A stretch of 37,716 bases of DNA from an uncultured Clostridia bacterium (GCA_944382845.1 CALWNN010000033.1:1-37716); one strand, 5' to 3'; shown: positions 1 through 8,596, counted from the stretch's first letter. Notes: a model not told the origin generated them from the sequence alone. Numbers and translations: made by a program.

Positions 1-22
1 TAAAATTTAATTATCAAGATGT

Positions 23-61
23 AAAAAGCCTATCTGCGATATTTTCACAGACGGGCTTTTT
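23..61 (+). terminator. Intrinsic terminator at window edge
   Basis: AAAAAGCC (23-30) pairs with GGCTTTTT (54-61), and TCTG (33-36) with CAGA (48-51), leaving an 11-nt loop. The A-run on one side and T-run on the other make it usable in both directions. It presumably ends a gene lying to the left of the window. Confidence 0.7.
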
Positions 62-537
62 CCGTTCTTCTTTCGCAATGAAAAAAAGCGTTGAAAATAT
101 TGGATTCGATAAATGGTAAAAATGCAAAGTCAGGGAAAGCAAAACGATTAATAATTTTCAAACAAAACTGAAGCACAGCATAAACAAATTGGTTCTATAA
201 TATCCCCATAAGATAGGAAGTTGCAAAAAAGGTCGCAAAGCAGAATAATAAAACGAAGCTATCTCCGAGTGTACGATACAAAAAAGCCGGAAAAACTCGT
301 CACATACCTATGCGCCTGCTAAGGCAGTCCCATTTTCCTTCGGAAAACAAAGAGGCTCGATAATATAAAAAATGGGTACAATTCAATTTTAACATATCGG
401 TTTTGGCAAAATGCTGAATATGTTATCTGTGGATTTTGAATAGGGCGATGTTCAGCGTAGGACTCGGTGCGGTCAGCAACGTTGTATTAAAAAAACAAGT
501 TTGATACAAATTAAGATTTGATTTTGGAGGCGAGATC
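62..537. other. Gene-poor stretch, no supported gene
   Basis: No open frame with a ribosome site and recognisable product is visible on either strand. The stretch is AT-rich and full of stops. It ends with the good ribosome site TTGGAGG at about 523-529 that belongs to the alcohol dehydrogenase stump. It may be a decayed gene, but I cannot assign one. Confidence 0.5.
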
Positions 538-774
538 ATGAGAGCGGCTATTTATAACGGGCAGAAAAATATTCTGCTGACAGAATTGGAAACACCGGTG
601 CCGGGGGATAACGACATTGTGGTGCGCAACCTGTACGCCAGTATCTGCGGAACAGATGTGGCGGTTTATCTTCACGGGCCGAACACCGGGCATCGGGTAA
701 CGGTGGGCGGAGAATTCGGGCATGAAATGGCTTCTCAAGTAGACAAGGCACTGAATGTGGTTATTCATTATTAA
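538..774 (+). pseudogene. Zinc-dependent alcohol dehydrogenase, N-terminal stump
   Basis: The 78-codon frame starts at ATG 538 behind TTGGAGG and encodes only the beginning of a GroES-like medium-chain dehydrogenase. Visible are the opening MRAAIYNG, the first catalytic-zinc cysteine in ASICGTD (about residue 37), and the GGEFGHE motif with the zinc-ligand histidine and glutamate (about residues 60-66). Family members are about 330-350 residues long. Here the similarity stops just after GHEMASQV and runs into an unrelated DKALNVVIHY tail with TAA. The Rossmann domain, structural zinc loop and most of the active site are missing, so no activity is expected. A neighbouring MerR-type regulator and aldo/keto reductases fit an aldehyde/alcohol metabolism cassette, of which this is a deletion remnant. 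Confidence 0.8.
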
Positions 775-837
775 ATATTTAAATTTAAAGATATAAGATT
801 AGTCTCTGTATAACTATTAACTTTAATTTAAATAAAG

Positions 838-1263
838 TTAGTGCTTTTTCGGCCTCGTTTCATCCGTCCATTTTTCGGGGTTGCTGTCATCGGGTATCAG
901 ACCGGCGAGAATCTGCTCGTAGTGCCGCAGCTTCTCGTCCATGTAGGCAGCCGTCGCTTTGGCTTCCTCAATGCGCTGATACGCCTGCTCTCTCTGTCGT
1001 AGGATAATCTGATACCTGGCGTAAAGGGTTTCTCTGGATTCAGGCAGGCGGCACAAATCGCAGTATTTCTTAATATCTTCAATGGACGCGCCACAGCCCT
1101 TTAAACAGGCAATTCCCTGCATCCAGTTGACGGATTCTTCATTAAAAATACGGCGGTTGCCCTTATCCCGCAGACAAGGCAAAAGATTAATGTCAGTATA
1201 ATAGCGAATGGTATGTTCCGTGGTATTGAACATCTCAGCAAATTGTTTCAATGTGTAAATCAT
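838..1263 (-). CDS. MerR-family transcriptional regulator (AdhR/NmlR-like)
   Basis: This 141-residue protein has an N-terminal winged helix-turn-helix of the MerR type (TLKQFAEMFNTTEHTIRYYT, residues 4-23, then a wing with NRRIF). A long basic/acidic helix at about residues 85-125 is suited to antiparallel coiled-coil dimerisation. Cysteines sit at 53, 57, 68 and 71. C53 lies where the redox/aldehyde-sensing cysteine of Bacillus AdhR is placed, so carbonyl or electrophile sensing is a fair inference. The start is clear, with AGGAGGATAT directly upstream of ATG 1263. MerR proteins untwist promoters that have 19-bp spacers. Such a promoter with an internal dyad occurs at 2558-2588 in front of the reductase operon, the likely target. 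The gene looks intact although its neighbours are damaged. Confidence 0.85.
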   Translation of the reverse strand: MIYTLKQFAEMFNTTEHTIRYYTDINLLPCLRDKGNRRIFNEESVNWMQGIACLKGCGASIEDIKKYCDLCRLPESRETLYARYQIILRQREQAYQRIEEAKATAAYMDEKLRHYEQILAGLIPDDSNPEKWTDETRPKKH

Positions 1264-1285
1264 ATATCCTCCTAAAACTTCTATT

Positions 1286-1708
1286 TCAGAATTGTATATT
1301 ATTGCATTTCATTTCCGGGTCTGCAAATAACGGCATACAGTTGCTGTATTGCGACCATTCCTCAACTAAGCCGATAGCAAAAGAGCGTATCCAATCTCCA
1401 TTACAGAAGCAATAATCCATATGATACGCCTTGCTTTCTGTTCGATACAAATTAAAGATTGGCAGAATCTCTTCATCATGCCTTTCATGTCTGGTATGGC
1501 AATAGGCAAATACCATCCCCGCCGCCGTTTTTTCATTCAAGGGGCTCATTTATATAGAGAGCTTCGCAAATATTTCAAGCACCTTACTTCGATTCTTTCT
1601 GATCCACAGGTGATTTTGGGCATAGGTGCAGTAGCCTTCAGATGACATCTCTTTCAGATTTTTACGCTCCTGTATGACATGGAAATCAACGGAAGATTGG
1701 GAGATAAG
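1286..1708 (-). pseudogene. Fragment of an endonuclease/exonuclease/phosphatase-like protein with internal stop
   Basis: Read on the minus strand, an open frame entering near 1708 carries a stretch around EGYCTYAQNHLWIRKNRSK, meets TAA at 1552-1550, and continues in the same frame from ATG 1549 to 1286. The downstream part contains YHMDYCFC and EEWSQYSNCMPLF. This resembles the C-terminal D-Y-F...W...S-D-H-x-P-L-F pattern of the endonuclease/exonuclease/phosphatase fold, although the catalytic histidine position reads C here. No ribosome site precedes either part, and the N-terminal two thirds of such a protein are absent. I take it as a decayed C-terminal remnant. The family call is tentative; the fragmentary state is clearer. 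Confidence 0.4.
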
Positions 1709-1755
1709 CCTGTGATTTCACGCAATTTGCCGTTGAAGGATCCAGGCAACGATTC

Positions 1756-2508
1756 TCATTTTGCCTTTTTACCTTTCCGTGCAGTTCGTATACCGTGGCG
1801 GATGATTTTCAGCGTAGCTTGGGAGGGAGTATCCGCTTGCCACCGTTCCACGATAGACTGAGCCTTTTCCTTGTTGTATTTATATAAGTCATTCAAATTA
1901 TTACCTACGCTGCGCTGTACATAGGGGTTTTCGTCATGGCACAGGTTGTCCAGGATTTTCACATAGTCATCAAACCGCTCTACGGCATCGGTCAGCGTCT
2001 TCGCCCAGGGTAGCCGCACACGCATACACTCGCTGGCGCACCGGCGCACATATGCGTTTTCGGATTTGCTCCATTCCAGCAAAACCGCCATGGTGCGTTC
2101 CGGGAAGGCTCGGATCAGCGGACGCATGGCAAATTCTCCTGTATAACGCTTGGTTAGTTCCCGGATAAAGGCGACAGACTGCTCAAAACATTCCGGCTCC
2201 TCCCCGCAATGAGCCTCAACATATTTCCCGACAGGCGCAAGCCATGCCCCGTCAGAATACATGGCGGAAAACGAACTAAGTTCCGGTCCAAGCATTTTAG
2301 AAAAAATTTGAAGCGTATCTGAATAGGAAGGCAGATACCTGTCAAAAGCGCCCACGAATACTTTCATTCGCCCTGTATATTCCAGATCTGCTATCTGAGA
2401 GGCAATATAGGACACAAAACACTCCTTATCAAACGGCGGATACAGCTCCTTTATTTTATCTGCAAGCATTTCTGCGAACTGCTCGTTGTAATAATCCTTT
2501 AACAACAT
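1756..2508 (-). CDS. DNA alkylation repair protein, HEAT-repeat (AlkC/AlkD-like)
   Basis: The 250-residue product looks all-helical with HEAT-like repeats. Examples are LLEWSKSENAYVRRCASECM followed by an LDNLCHDENPYVQRSVGNNL unit, the helix pairs typical of the AlkC/AlkD DNA glycosylase family. Members remove N3- and N7-alkylated bases, holding DNA in a basic concave groove. The C-terminus is strongly basic (TARKGKKAK). ATG 2508 is preferred over the upstream ATG 2550, because GGAGGTT lies 8 nt before it and the residues added by the longer reading look non-native. It is divergent from the reductase operon, with about 130 bp between starts. Substrate specificity cannot be read from sequence. 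Confidence 0.75.
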   Translation of the reverse strand: MLLKDYYNEQFAEMLADKIKELYPPFDKECFVSYIASQIADLEYTGRMKVFVGAFDRYLPSYSDTLQIFSKMLGPELSSFSAMYSDGAWLAPVGKYVEAHCGEEPECFEQSVAFIRELTKRYTGEFAMRPLIRAFPERTMAVLLEWSKSENAYVRRCASECMRVRLPWAKTLTDAVERFDDYVKILDNLCHDENPYVQRSVGNNLNDLYKYNKEKAQSIVERWQADTPSQATLKIIRHGIRTARKGKKAK

Positions 2509-2557
2509 AAAATATAACCTCCAAACCTGTAAAAAAGAAAAACTTTTCAAAAGGCTC

Positions 2558-2588
2558 TTGACTTCGAGTTACCCGAACATGATATACT
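2558..2588 (+). promoter_or_regulatory. MerR-type promoter with 19-bp spacer and dyad
   Basis: TTGACT (2558-2563) and TATACT (2583-2588) are separated by 19 bp rather than 17. The spacer contains TTCGAGT-T-ACCCGAA (2563-2577), a dyad with one mismatch. Stretched spacers with an internal dyad are the hallmark of promoters activated by MerR-family proteins. It faces the reductase operon. Confidence 0.75.
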
Positions 2589-2641
2589 TATTATAGCACA
2601 AAGTAAGCAAAATCACAAGAAAAAATCGAGAGGTTGTTAAA

Positions 2642-3474
2642 ATGAAGATGATTACTTTGAACAATAACATTCAAATGCCCATGCTGGGTTTCGGTACATT
2701 CCTGATGGGGGGTACAGAGTGTGAAGAAAGCGTTTTGACAGCACTGCGCTGCGGATACCGCATGATTGACACGGCGGAGGCCTATGGAAATGAGGAAGCT
2801 GTTGGGAATGCGATTGTAAAAAGCGGAATTCCCCGTGAGGAATTGTTTATCGTCACTAAAGTAAATTTTCGCTCTTATGAAAACGCCCGCAAAACTTTAG
2901 AGTCGTCACTCAAAAAATTGAAAACCGGCTATCTGGACATGGTATTGCTTCATTGGCCGTTTGGAAACTACTATGCCGCATGGCGTGAGATGGAAAAGCT
3001 GTATCGGGAGGGAAAATCCGGGCTATCGGAGTTTCTAACTTTGAACCGGACCGATTAATTGATTTGATTGAGTTTAACGAGGTGCCCCCCGCCGTAAATC
3101 AGATTGAAACTCATCTGTTTTGCCAACGCCGCGTAGAACATGAATGGCTGGAAAAATATAATGTCCGGCACATGGCATATGCTCCATTGGGACAGGGACG
3201 AAAAAATGAAATGTTTGAACATCCATCATTGGTTGAAATTGCAAAAGCGCATGGCAAAACAGCCGCTCAGGTTGCGCTGGGTTACCTGATGCAGAGCGGC
3301 GTAATTGTTATCCCGAAGTCCGTTCATGAGGAACGTATTAAAGAAAACGCTGACCTGTTCGATTTTAAGCTGAGTGCGGACGAGATGGAGAGCCTTGTAA
3401 AAATTGACATGGCTGTTCCTATGATTGGCGATCCGGAAAATCCCGTCATGGTAGAATCAGCTATGGAATGGTAA
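2642..3474 (+). pseudogene. Aldo/keto reductase 1, frameshifted
   Basis: The N-terminal part (2642-3058) has the AKR signature DTAEAYGNEE with catalytic D and Y, the lysine in VTKVNF, and the histidine in LLHWPF. The rest (QIETHLFCQRR through IPKSVHEERIKENADLF) continues in another frame up to TAA 3472. Reading across, the conserved GKIRAIGVSNFEP is restored if one A is added to the AAAA at 3013-3016, so this is a one-base contraction. The summed length, about 277 residues, is normal for AKR5-like NADPH-dependent reductases. The start is ATG 2642 behind GAGAGG. It is the first gene of a three-gene operon under the MerR-type promoter. Without recoding or correction, only an inactive 138-residue protein is made. 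Confidence 0.85.
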
Positions 3475-3489
3475 GAGGTGAAGTGTGCG

Positions 3490-4119
3490 GTGAAACATAT
3501 TTTATTGCTTGGGGCGACCGGCACTGCCGGAAGTGCTGTAACCCAAAAACTGTTATCCGATACGGATCATCAACTTACCCTGTTTGCCCGTCATGCTGGA
3601 GAGATGTATTCGGATACCCCTCGCATGACGGTGATAAACGGCAATGCGGAAAATATAGATGATTTGAAAAAAGCTATGCGTGGACAAGATATTGTATATT
3701 GCGCCATATCAGGGGAGTCGTTGCCTAAGATTGCGGACAATATTGTCACGGCAATGAATCAATGTGAAGTCAAACGTCTGATTTTTATGGGTGCAGTTGG
3801 CATTTACAATGAAATCCCGGATGAGATAGACGGCGAGGACAATCTGGACAACGAACCGGCTCAGCTGCCGAACCGTCAGGCAGTTGACATTGTGGAAGCA
3901 AGCAATTTGAATTATACGATTCTTCGCCCCGGTTATCTCGAAGAGGGCGATGAAAATGATTTTGTTGTGACCGTAAAAGGTGAAGCGGCAAAAGGATATA
4001 TTACAACAATTTCGTCTTTGGTGAAAATAGTGGTGCAGCTTATTTCAGACGAAACACTGTATGTAAGAAAAAGCGTCAGCATGACCAGGGATGCGGCGCA
4101 GAAGGAGACAGCAAAATGA
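3490..4119 (+). CDS. NAD(P)-binding NmrA/SDR-like oxidoreductase
   Basis: The 209-residue protein opens with VKHILLLGATGTAGSAV, the glycine-rich GxxGxxG dinucleotide-binding turn of an atypical short-chain dehydrogenase. It continues with an NmrA-like pattern: INGNAENIDDL, IVYCAISG, VKRLIFMGAVGIY and YTILRPGYL. The usual YxxxK pair is not evident, as in many NmrA-type proteins, so it may act as a reductase or an NAD(P)H-responsive regulator. The start is taken as GTG 3490, because AGAGG (3474-3478) overlapping the previous stop is correctly spaced for it. The GTG at 3478 would sit inside that ribosome site. It is intact between two broken reductases and overlaps the next start by ATGA. Confidence 0.7.
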   Translation: MKHILLLGATGTAGSAVTQKLLSDTDHQLTLFARHAGEMYSDTPRMTVINGNAENIDDLKKAMRGQDIVYCAISGESLPKIADNIVTAMNQCEVKRLIFMGAVGIYNEIPDEIDGEDNLDNEPAQLPNRQAVDIVEASNLNYTILRPGYLEEGDENDFVVTVKGEAAKGYITTISSLVKIVVQLISDETLYVRKSVSMTRDAAQKETAK

Positions 4120-5106
4120 AAATAAGAAAATTGCGTAATATCGAAGTATCAGAAATCGGATATGGATGTATGGGCTTTCTCATGGATACGGAGCGGTGCC
4201 TCCAAAAGAAGAAGCGATCCGGCTGATACGAATGGCTTACGAACTTGGCTGTAATCATTTTGACACGGCGGAAGGCTACGGAGCCGGAGCAAATGAGGAG
4301 TTGGTAGGCGAAGCGCTGGCTCCGATCCGTCATAAGGTCACCATCGCCACAAAGTTGCATTTGTACAGTCGGGAAAATTTAGAGCGGCAGATAGAGGAAC
4401 GCCTTGACGCTTCTTTGAAGCGCTTGCGTACCGATTATGTGGATTTGTATTACCAACATCGCAATGAAGCGGGCGTCCCACCGGAGGAAGTGGCTGAAAT
4501 TATGGGCAAGCTCATGCAAAAAGGAAAAATCCGCGGCTGGGGGCAGTCTATGACTACGGTTAAGGAGATTCGCCGTGCCAATGCGGTAACGCCCATTTCT
4601 GCTGTGCAGAGCGAGTATTCCATGATGGAGAGAATGTTTGAAAAAGATGTAATTCCCACCTGCGGAGAACTTGGAATTGGCTTTGTGGCGTTTTCACCTA
4701 TGGCAAGCGGTTTTTAAGCGGAAAATACCATAAAACTGATGTGTATACGGGGGATGATGTGCGCCGGGTAATTACTCGCTTTGCCCCGGAAAATGTAGAG
4801 GCCAATCAGCCCTTGCTGGATATGCTCCACGACTTTGCCGCAAGTAAGGGGGCAACACCGGCACAAATTTCCCTTGCGTGGATGCTGCAAAAATATGATT
4901 TTGTTGTTCCTATCCCCGGCATGCGAAAAGAGGAACGATTGAAAGAGAACTTTGGAGCGTCTGAAATTGTCTTGACCGAACAGGAGTTTAATGAAATCGA
5001 ACAGGCGCTTTCCCATATTGTTATTTACGGCAACCGAACGGATCAGGACATTGCAAAACTGCACGATCTTGCACAGGTCAACAACAGCAATATTACACAG
5101 CGGTAA
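4116..5106 (+). pseudogene. Aldo/keto reductase 2, two frameshifts
   Basis: ATG 4116 overlaps the previous stop (ATGA) and has AGAAGGAG upstream. The frame starts MKIRKLRNIEVSEIGYGCMG and is lost at the GGGCTTT at 4172-4178. The family sequence resumes one frame over as GLSHGYGAVPPKEEA. DTAEGYG, ATKLHLYSREN, YQHRNEAGV and KIRGWGQS then follow as in an AKR12/YhdN-like reductase. A second loss occurs in TTTTT at 4711-4715, where SGF hits TAA, while LSGKYHKTD continues in the next frame to TAA 5104-5106. Each break is explained by a missing single base in a homopolymer. The reconstructed length, about 330 residues, is normal. It is either a true pseudogene or the victim of systematic homopolymer read errors. 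Confidence 0.85.
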
Positions 5107-5345
5107 TATTTCCTTCATTATGCAGGCGAGTAAAAATCAGCGATGGGCATACAGGACAGCGAAGCATCGGTAATCTTATATTTATACGTTTACATATGTA
5201 GGGCAAATCCGCACCCCCTTTAAAGATTTCAAGTGATTCCCTAAACTAATAGGAACCGGTGTGACATAACACGTCGGTTCCTACCAGAATACTTTTTACT
5301 TTCTTATGGGACGATGCCTAAAGCGGATCGCCCCTTATTTTTTAT
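5107..5345. other. Convergent intergenic region with two hairpins
   Basis: This lies between the end of the reductase operon and the end of rnr. It holds AGGAACCG (5251-5258) paired with CGGTTCCT (5275-5282), with an inner GTG/CAC, and the terminator described separately. No gene is visible. Confidence 0.6.
5308..5342 (+). terminator. Terminator of the reductase operon
   Basis: GGGACGAT (5308-5315) pairs with ATCGCCCC (5327-5334) with one A/C mismatch. The tail TTATTTTTTATT follows on the plus strand, so it acts in the direction of the reductase operon. Confidence 0.65.
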
Positions 5346-7454
5346 TCATGCAAGTATAAAATCAACCTTGCCGCTGCTGACATTAGCGTCAAGAACCTTT
5401 ATATTTACCTGCTGACCTACTTTATAAGTCTCGCCTGTGTTTATGTTTTTAAGTTCGGCATACCCGTCAAAGCTGAATATTCCGTCCGAAAGGGATTCTA
5501 CTCTTACAAGTCCCTCACAGGTGTTTGGAAGTTCAACAAAAAATCCGAATTCCATAACGGAAACTATTATTCCGCTATAGACCTCGCCGATATGTGATTT
5601 TAAAAACTCGGCCTTGTAACAGTCTTCGCAGCTTCTTTCTACCTGCATGGCAGTTATTTCGGTAGCCGTTGACTGGTCTGCCGCCGCAAAGGCAAACTTC
5701 TGATAAAGTCTCTGACATTGCGCGATGGATCCGTTTTCAAGAAACTCGCTCATAATGCGGTGTATGGCAAGGTCGGGATAACGTCTGATAGGCGACGTAA
5801 AATGAGCATAGTCGTCAAGCACAAGCCCGAAGTGCCCTACCGGCTCAACGCTGTATTTCGCCTTTGCCATTGAACGCAGAACAAGATTGTTTACCACAGT
5901 GGCTTTCGGAGTATTTTTTGTTTTTTCAAGAAGTCCGCTCAAAAGCTTTGGCGTAATGCTTCCGTTTACAACAAAAGGAACATTCAGAAGGGAAAGTCCC
6001 TCAATAAGTCCTTCTACCTTTTCCTTCGGCGGCTGCTCGTGTATTCTGTATACAAAGGGCAGACCGTTTTCTGTTCCGAATCTTGCGGCGCACATATTTG
6101 CCATAAGCATAAAATCTTCAATTATTTCTTCGGTTCTTCCTCTTGCTTTAAGCTGTACGTCAACACAAATATCATCTTCATTTATAATAAGCTTGCTTTC
6201 ACGGCTTTCAAGCTGTGGAGCGCCGCGCTCTATCCTGTTTTTATATAAAATATCCGCAAGCTCTGACATTGCAGGTATACAATCGATTACCTCTTTGTAT
6301 TTTGATTTCAGTTCTTCGTCTACATTTCCGTTGATAACCGAATTAAGTTCGGAATAAACGCCCTTTACTCTTGAACGTATAACTGTCTTTGCAAACCTGT
6401 ATGAGGTTACCAAGCCGTTTTTGTCAAGCTCCATAAGACAAGAAAAGGCAAGCCTGTCCTCGTTTGGGTTCAGGGAGCATATTCCGTTTGAAAGCTCTTT
6501 TGGAAGCATAGGAACAACTCTGTTTGCATAGTAAACGCTTGTGCCCCGTCTGAATGCTTCGTTGTCAAGAGGCGATTTAGAAGTTACATAGTGGGAAACA
6601 TCCGCAATGTGAACCCCAAGCTTATATCCATTTTCAGTTTTTGAAACCGAAACAGCGTCGTCAATATCCTTTGTGTCTGCGCCGTCAATCGTGAAGATGG
6701 GCATATCCCTCAGGTCAAGCCTGTTTTTTGCTTCTTCCTTAATTGAATCTGAATTTGAAATCTCTCTTGCCTGAGCGATGACTTCGTCCGGAAACAAAGG
6801 AGTAATGTTGTTAACATCAAGAATAGACATTGCGCATACGCTTGCTTTTAAGGAACTTCCAAAAGAAGCCGTTATTATGCACTTGTGTTCGCTGTGACGT
6901 TTTCCTCTCTTGGTTATTTCAGCCATTACCTTGTCGCCCTGCCTTAACTCAAACCCAAGAGGATTTTCAAAATCCATAGGATATTTTGAAAGGGTATCGG
7001 GAACAAGTACATACCGACCCATATCTATTTCAATGTTACCCGTAAAACGTGAGAAGTTTTCTTCAAGGACTTCTACTACTTCGCCTTCTGGTTTGTCGCC
7101 GTGTCCCTGAAATGTTTTTACAAGAACTATATCTCCCGGCATTGCCCCGAGCAGAAATTTTCCGGACACAAAATATTCTTCTTCTGTGTTGATATCTTTT
7201 ACAAAACCGAAGGTTCTGTTGAGTCTTACCACCTTGCATTTTATACAGCGGTTTTTTTCAACTGTAAAAAATCCGTTCTTTCCTTCGTTTATAACTCCTT
7301 TTTTCTTCAATCTTTCTACGGAAGCAGTAAAATGCTCAAAGCTGAAATTTTTTGAATACTTTTCCTTTGCGCCTTTTAAAATGGTTTTGAATGTCTGTTT
7401 CTTTTTTGATTTTTTTACTTTTTCAATTATAAATTTTTCGTAATCTGTTTTCAT
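5346..7454 (-). CDS. rnr: Ribonuclease R (RNB-family 3'-5' exoribonuclease)
   Basis: The 702-residue product has the full RNase R layout: an N-terminal winged-helix region (about 1-65), two cold-shock-like OB domains (about 70-200), the RNB catalytic domain, and a C-terminal S1 domain (about 620-700, GEVYSGIIVSVMEFGFFVEL). The magnesium-binding aspartates are visible in DGADTKDIDDAV (residues 257-268). It degrades structured RNA processively 3'-5' in the cytoplasm and takes part in rRNA quality control and tmRNA-linked decay. The start ATG 7454 overlaps the stop of the acetyltransferase-like gene by ATGA, implying translational coupling. secG followed by rnr is a common Bacillota arrangement; here one gene is inserted between them. 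TGA stop at 5346-5348. Confidence 0.95.
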   Translation of the reverse strand: MKTDYEKFIIEKVKKSKKKQTFKTILKGAKEKYSKNFSFEHFTASVERLKKKGVINEGKNGFFTVEKNRCIKCKVVRLNRTFGFVKDINTEEEYFVSGKFLLGAMPGDIVLVKTFQGHGDKPEGEVVEVLEENFSRFTGNIEIDMGRYVLVPDTLSKYPMDFENPLGFELRQGDKVMAEITKRGKRHSEHKCIITASFGSSLKASVCAMSILDVNNITPLFPDEVIAQAREISNSDSIKEEAKNRLDLRDMPIFTIDGADTKDIDDAVSVSKTENGYKLGVHIADVSHYVTSKSPLDNEAFRRGTSVYYANRVVPMLPKELSNGICSLNPNEDRLAFSCLMELDKNGLVTSYRFAKTVIRSRVKGVYSELNSVINGNVDEELKSKYKEVIDCIPAMSELADILYKNRIERGAPQLESRESKLIINEDDICVDVQLKARGRTEEIIEDFMLMANMCAARFGTENGLPFVYRIHEQPPKEKVEGLIEGLSLLNVPFVVNGSITPKLLSGLLEKTKNTPKATVVNNLVLRSMAKAKYSVEPVGHFGLVLDDYAHFTSPIRRYPDLAIHRIMSEFLENGSIAQCQRLYQKFAFAAADQSTATEITAMQVERSCEDCYKAEFLKSHIGEVYSGIIVSVMEFGFFVELPNTCEGLVRVESLSDGIFSFDGYAELKNINTGETYKVGQQVNIKVLDANVSSGKVDFILA

Positions 7455-8242
7455 TTTAAATTCCCTTTTCTTTTTAAATTGTATGCGTCGTATCTTCCCA
7501 AAGGAACAAATCCCAGCTTTTGAGCCATGATATAAGACTGCTCATGGGCAGCGTCCCAGTGGGGTTTTTTCCCTCTTTTTATACTCTCTATAATAAAAGC
7601 TGCCGAACAAATTGAAGCAAGACCCATATTTCTGTAATTCCTGTCCGTTTCTATCTGTATCTCATAGCCGCCGCTGTAGTATGAATACGCACAAGCTCCC
7701 GACAGGATCTTTTCTCCATGTGCGATTACAAATCCAAGTGAGTTCTCCTGAAAATCATTAAAATCAGGGCTGATCCCTTTGAAATCATGACCGAAAGAGA
7801 GGCTGTCAAAAGAATCAAAATCCTCTTTTGTTATCTGTCTTAATGAGAAACCATCTTTTTTATTTATCTTGTCCCTTATTTTTTTAAGAGAATCTATATC
7901 AAAGCTTTTTGGAGTTTCAAGGCGGTATCTGTAAAAATGTGCTGAGATTATGCTTTCTCCTAAATAGTTTATCCAGTTATTGTCGCTGCAAACAAGGGTG
8001 GTTTCTTCACCTTTTATATCAAGAACCTCTTCAATATTATCGATTTTAGCCGGCGATCCCCAAAGATATCTGAAATCCCCAAGTCGGGCAAGAATAACAG
8101 TCGGGGATTTTTCGTTGTCTGAATATATGCCTCCCCCTTTTCCTTCAAGGATAGTATAAACTGACGAATCGTGAAAGGGAGCGAGCGATCTGTAGTAAAT
8201 GTCTGTAAGAACGGTGTTTTTACTTACTTCATTAAGTTTCAT
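7451..8242 (-). CDS. GNAT-type acetyltransferase-like protein
   Basis: The 263-residue protein has a C-terminal GNAT core. LGFVIAHGEKILSGACAYSY gives the beta4/beta5 region, IQIETDRNYRNMGLASICSA the acetyl-CoA-binding R/Q-x-x-G-x-G/A-like loop, and the end reads AQKLGFVPLGRYDAY. The N-terminal half (about 1-130) looks like the variable domain of the Zwittermicin-resistance-type GNAT group. Its substrate is unknown. ATG 8242 is chosen over ATG 8284, because GGAGGAAT lies just upstream and the longer reading would begin inside the terminator hairpin. It follows secG after that terminator and overlaps rnr by four bases. Confidence 0.75.
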   Translation of the reverse strand: MKLNEVSKNTVLTDIYYRSLAPFHDSSVYTILEGKGGGIYSDNEKSPTVILARLGDFRYLWGSPAKIDNIEEVLDIKGEETTLVCSDNNWINYLGESIISAHFYRYRLETPKSFDIDSLKKIRDKINKKDGFSLRQITKEDFDSFDSLSFGHDFKGISPDFNDFQENSLGFVIAHGEKILSGACAYSYYSGGYEIQIETDRNYRNMGLASICSAAFIIESIKRGKKPHWDAAHEQSYIMAQKLGFVPLGRYDAYNLKRKGNLK

Positions 8243-8251
8243 GATTCCTCC

Positions 8252-8282
8252 AAAAAAAATGCCCTGCTTTGATAAGCAAGGC
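8252..8282 (-). terminator. Intrinsic terminator between secG and the GNAT gene
   Basis: On the minus strand GCCTTGCTT (8282-8274) pairs with AAGCAGGGC (8269-8261) with one G-U, a 4-nt loop, then eight U residues (8259-8252). The ribosome site of the next gene begins immediately after the U-run, so read-through past this element sets GNAT and rnr expression unless another promoter exists. Confidence 0.85.
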
Positions 8283-8293
8283 AACGGTCTATC

Positions 8294-8548
8294 TTACTTT
8301 ACCTGTGAAACAATAGTTGTAACAAGGGTAGCAACAAAGAAAACGATTGATGCGATCTTTGTAAATCTGTTTAACTTGGCGTCCTTTGTTCTTGAGCCGT
8401 TCCTTCCGAAGAACGAGTCGTTTGAGCCGCCGCCTATCGCAGATGTAAGACCGCCCTGATCCTTTGTATCCTGAACAAGAACGATAACTATTATTACAAG
8501 ACTTGCAAGCACAAGAAGTATTCCGCAGATAATTTCAACCGGTCCCAT
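8294..8548 (-). CDS. secG: Preprotein translocase subunit SecG
   Basis: The 84-residue protein has two hydrophobic segments (about 5-24, IICGILLVLASLVIIVIVLV, and about 64-81, IASIVFFVATLVTTIV). Between them is the conserved cytoplasmic loop with QDTKDQGG and GGGSNDSFFGRNG, the SecG signature. It is a small integral membrane partner of SecYE that assists SecA-driven export. The length is normal. The ribosome site GGAGGAAAAT precedes ATG 8548, and a consensus promoter lies at 8597-8625. A terminator follows directly. Confidence 0.95.
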   Translation of the reverse strand: MGPVEIICGILLVLASLVIIVIVLVQDTKDQGGLTSAIGGGSNDSFFGRNGSRTKDAKLNRFTKIASIVFFVATLVTTIVSQVK

Positions 8549-8596
8549 ATTTTCCTCCTGATAAATTTAAACAATAATATTTGCCATACAAAATGT

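Noticed and set aside
1421-1645. 74-codon plus-strand frame
   Set aside because: Antisense to the nuclease-like remnant; no ribosome site.
2642-3474. Programmed frameshifting in the first aldo/keto reductase
   Set aside because: No slippery heptamer with downstream structure is apparent, and the neighbour has two further similar breaks.
5887-6357. 156-codon plus-strand frame inside rnr
   Set aside because: Antisense to the clearly real RNase R; Ser/Phe-rich translation typical of a shadow.
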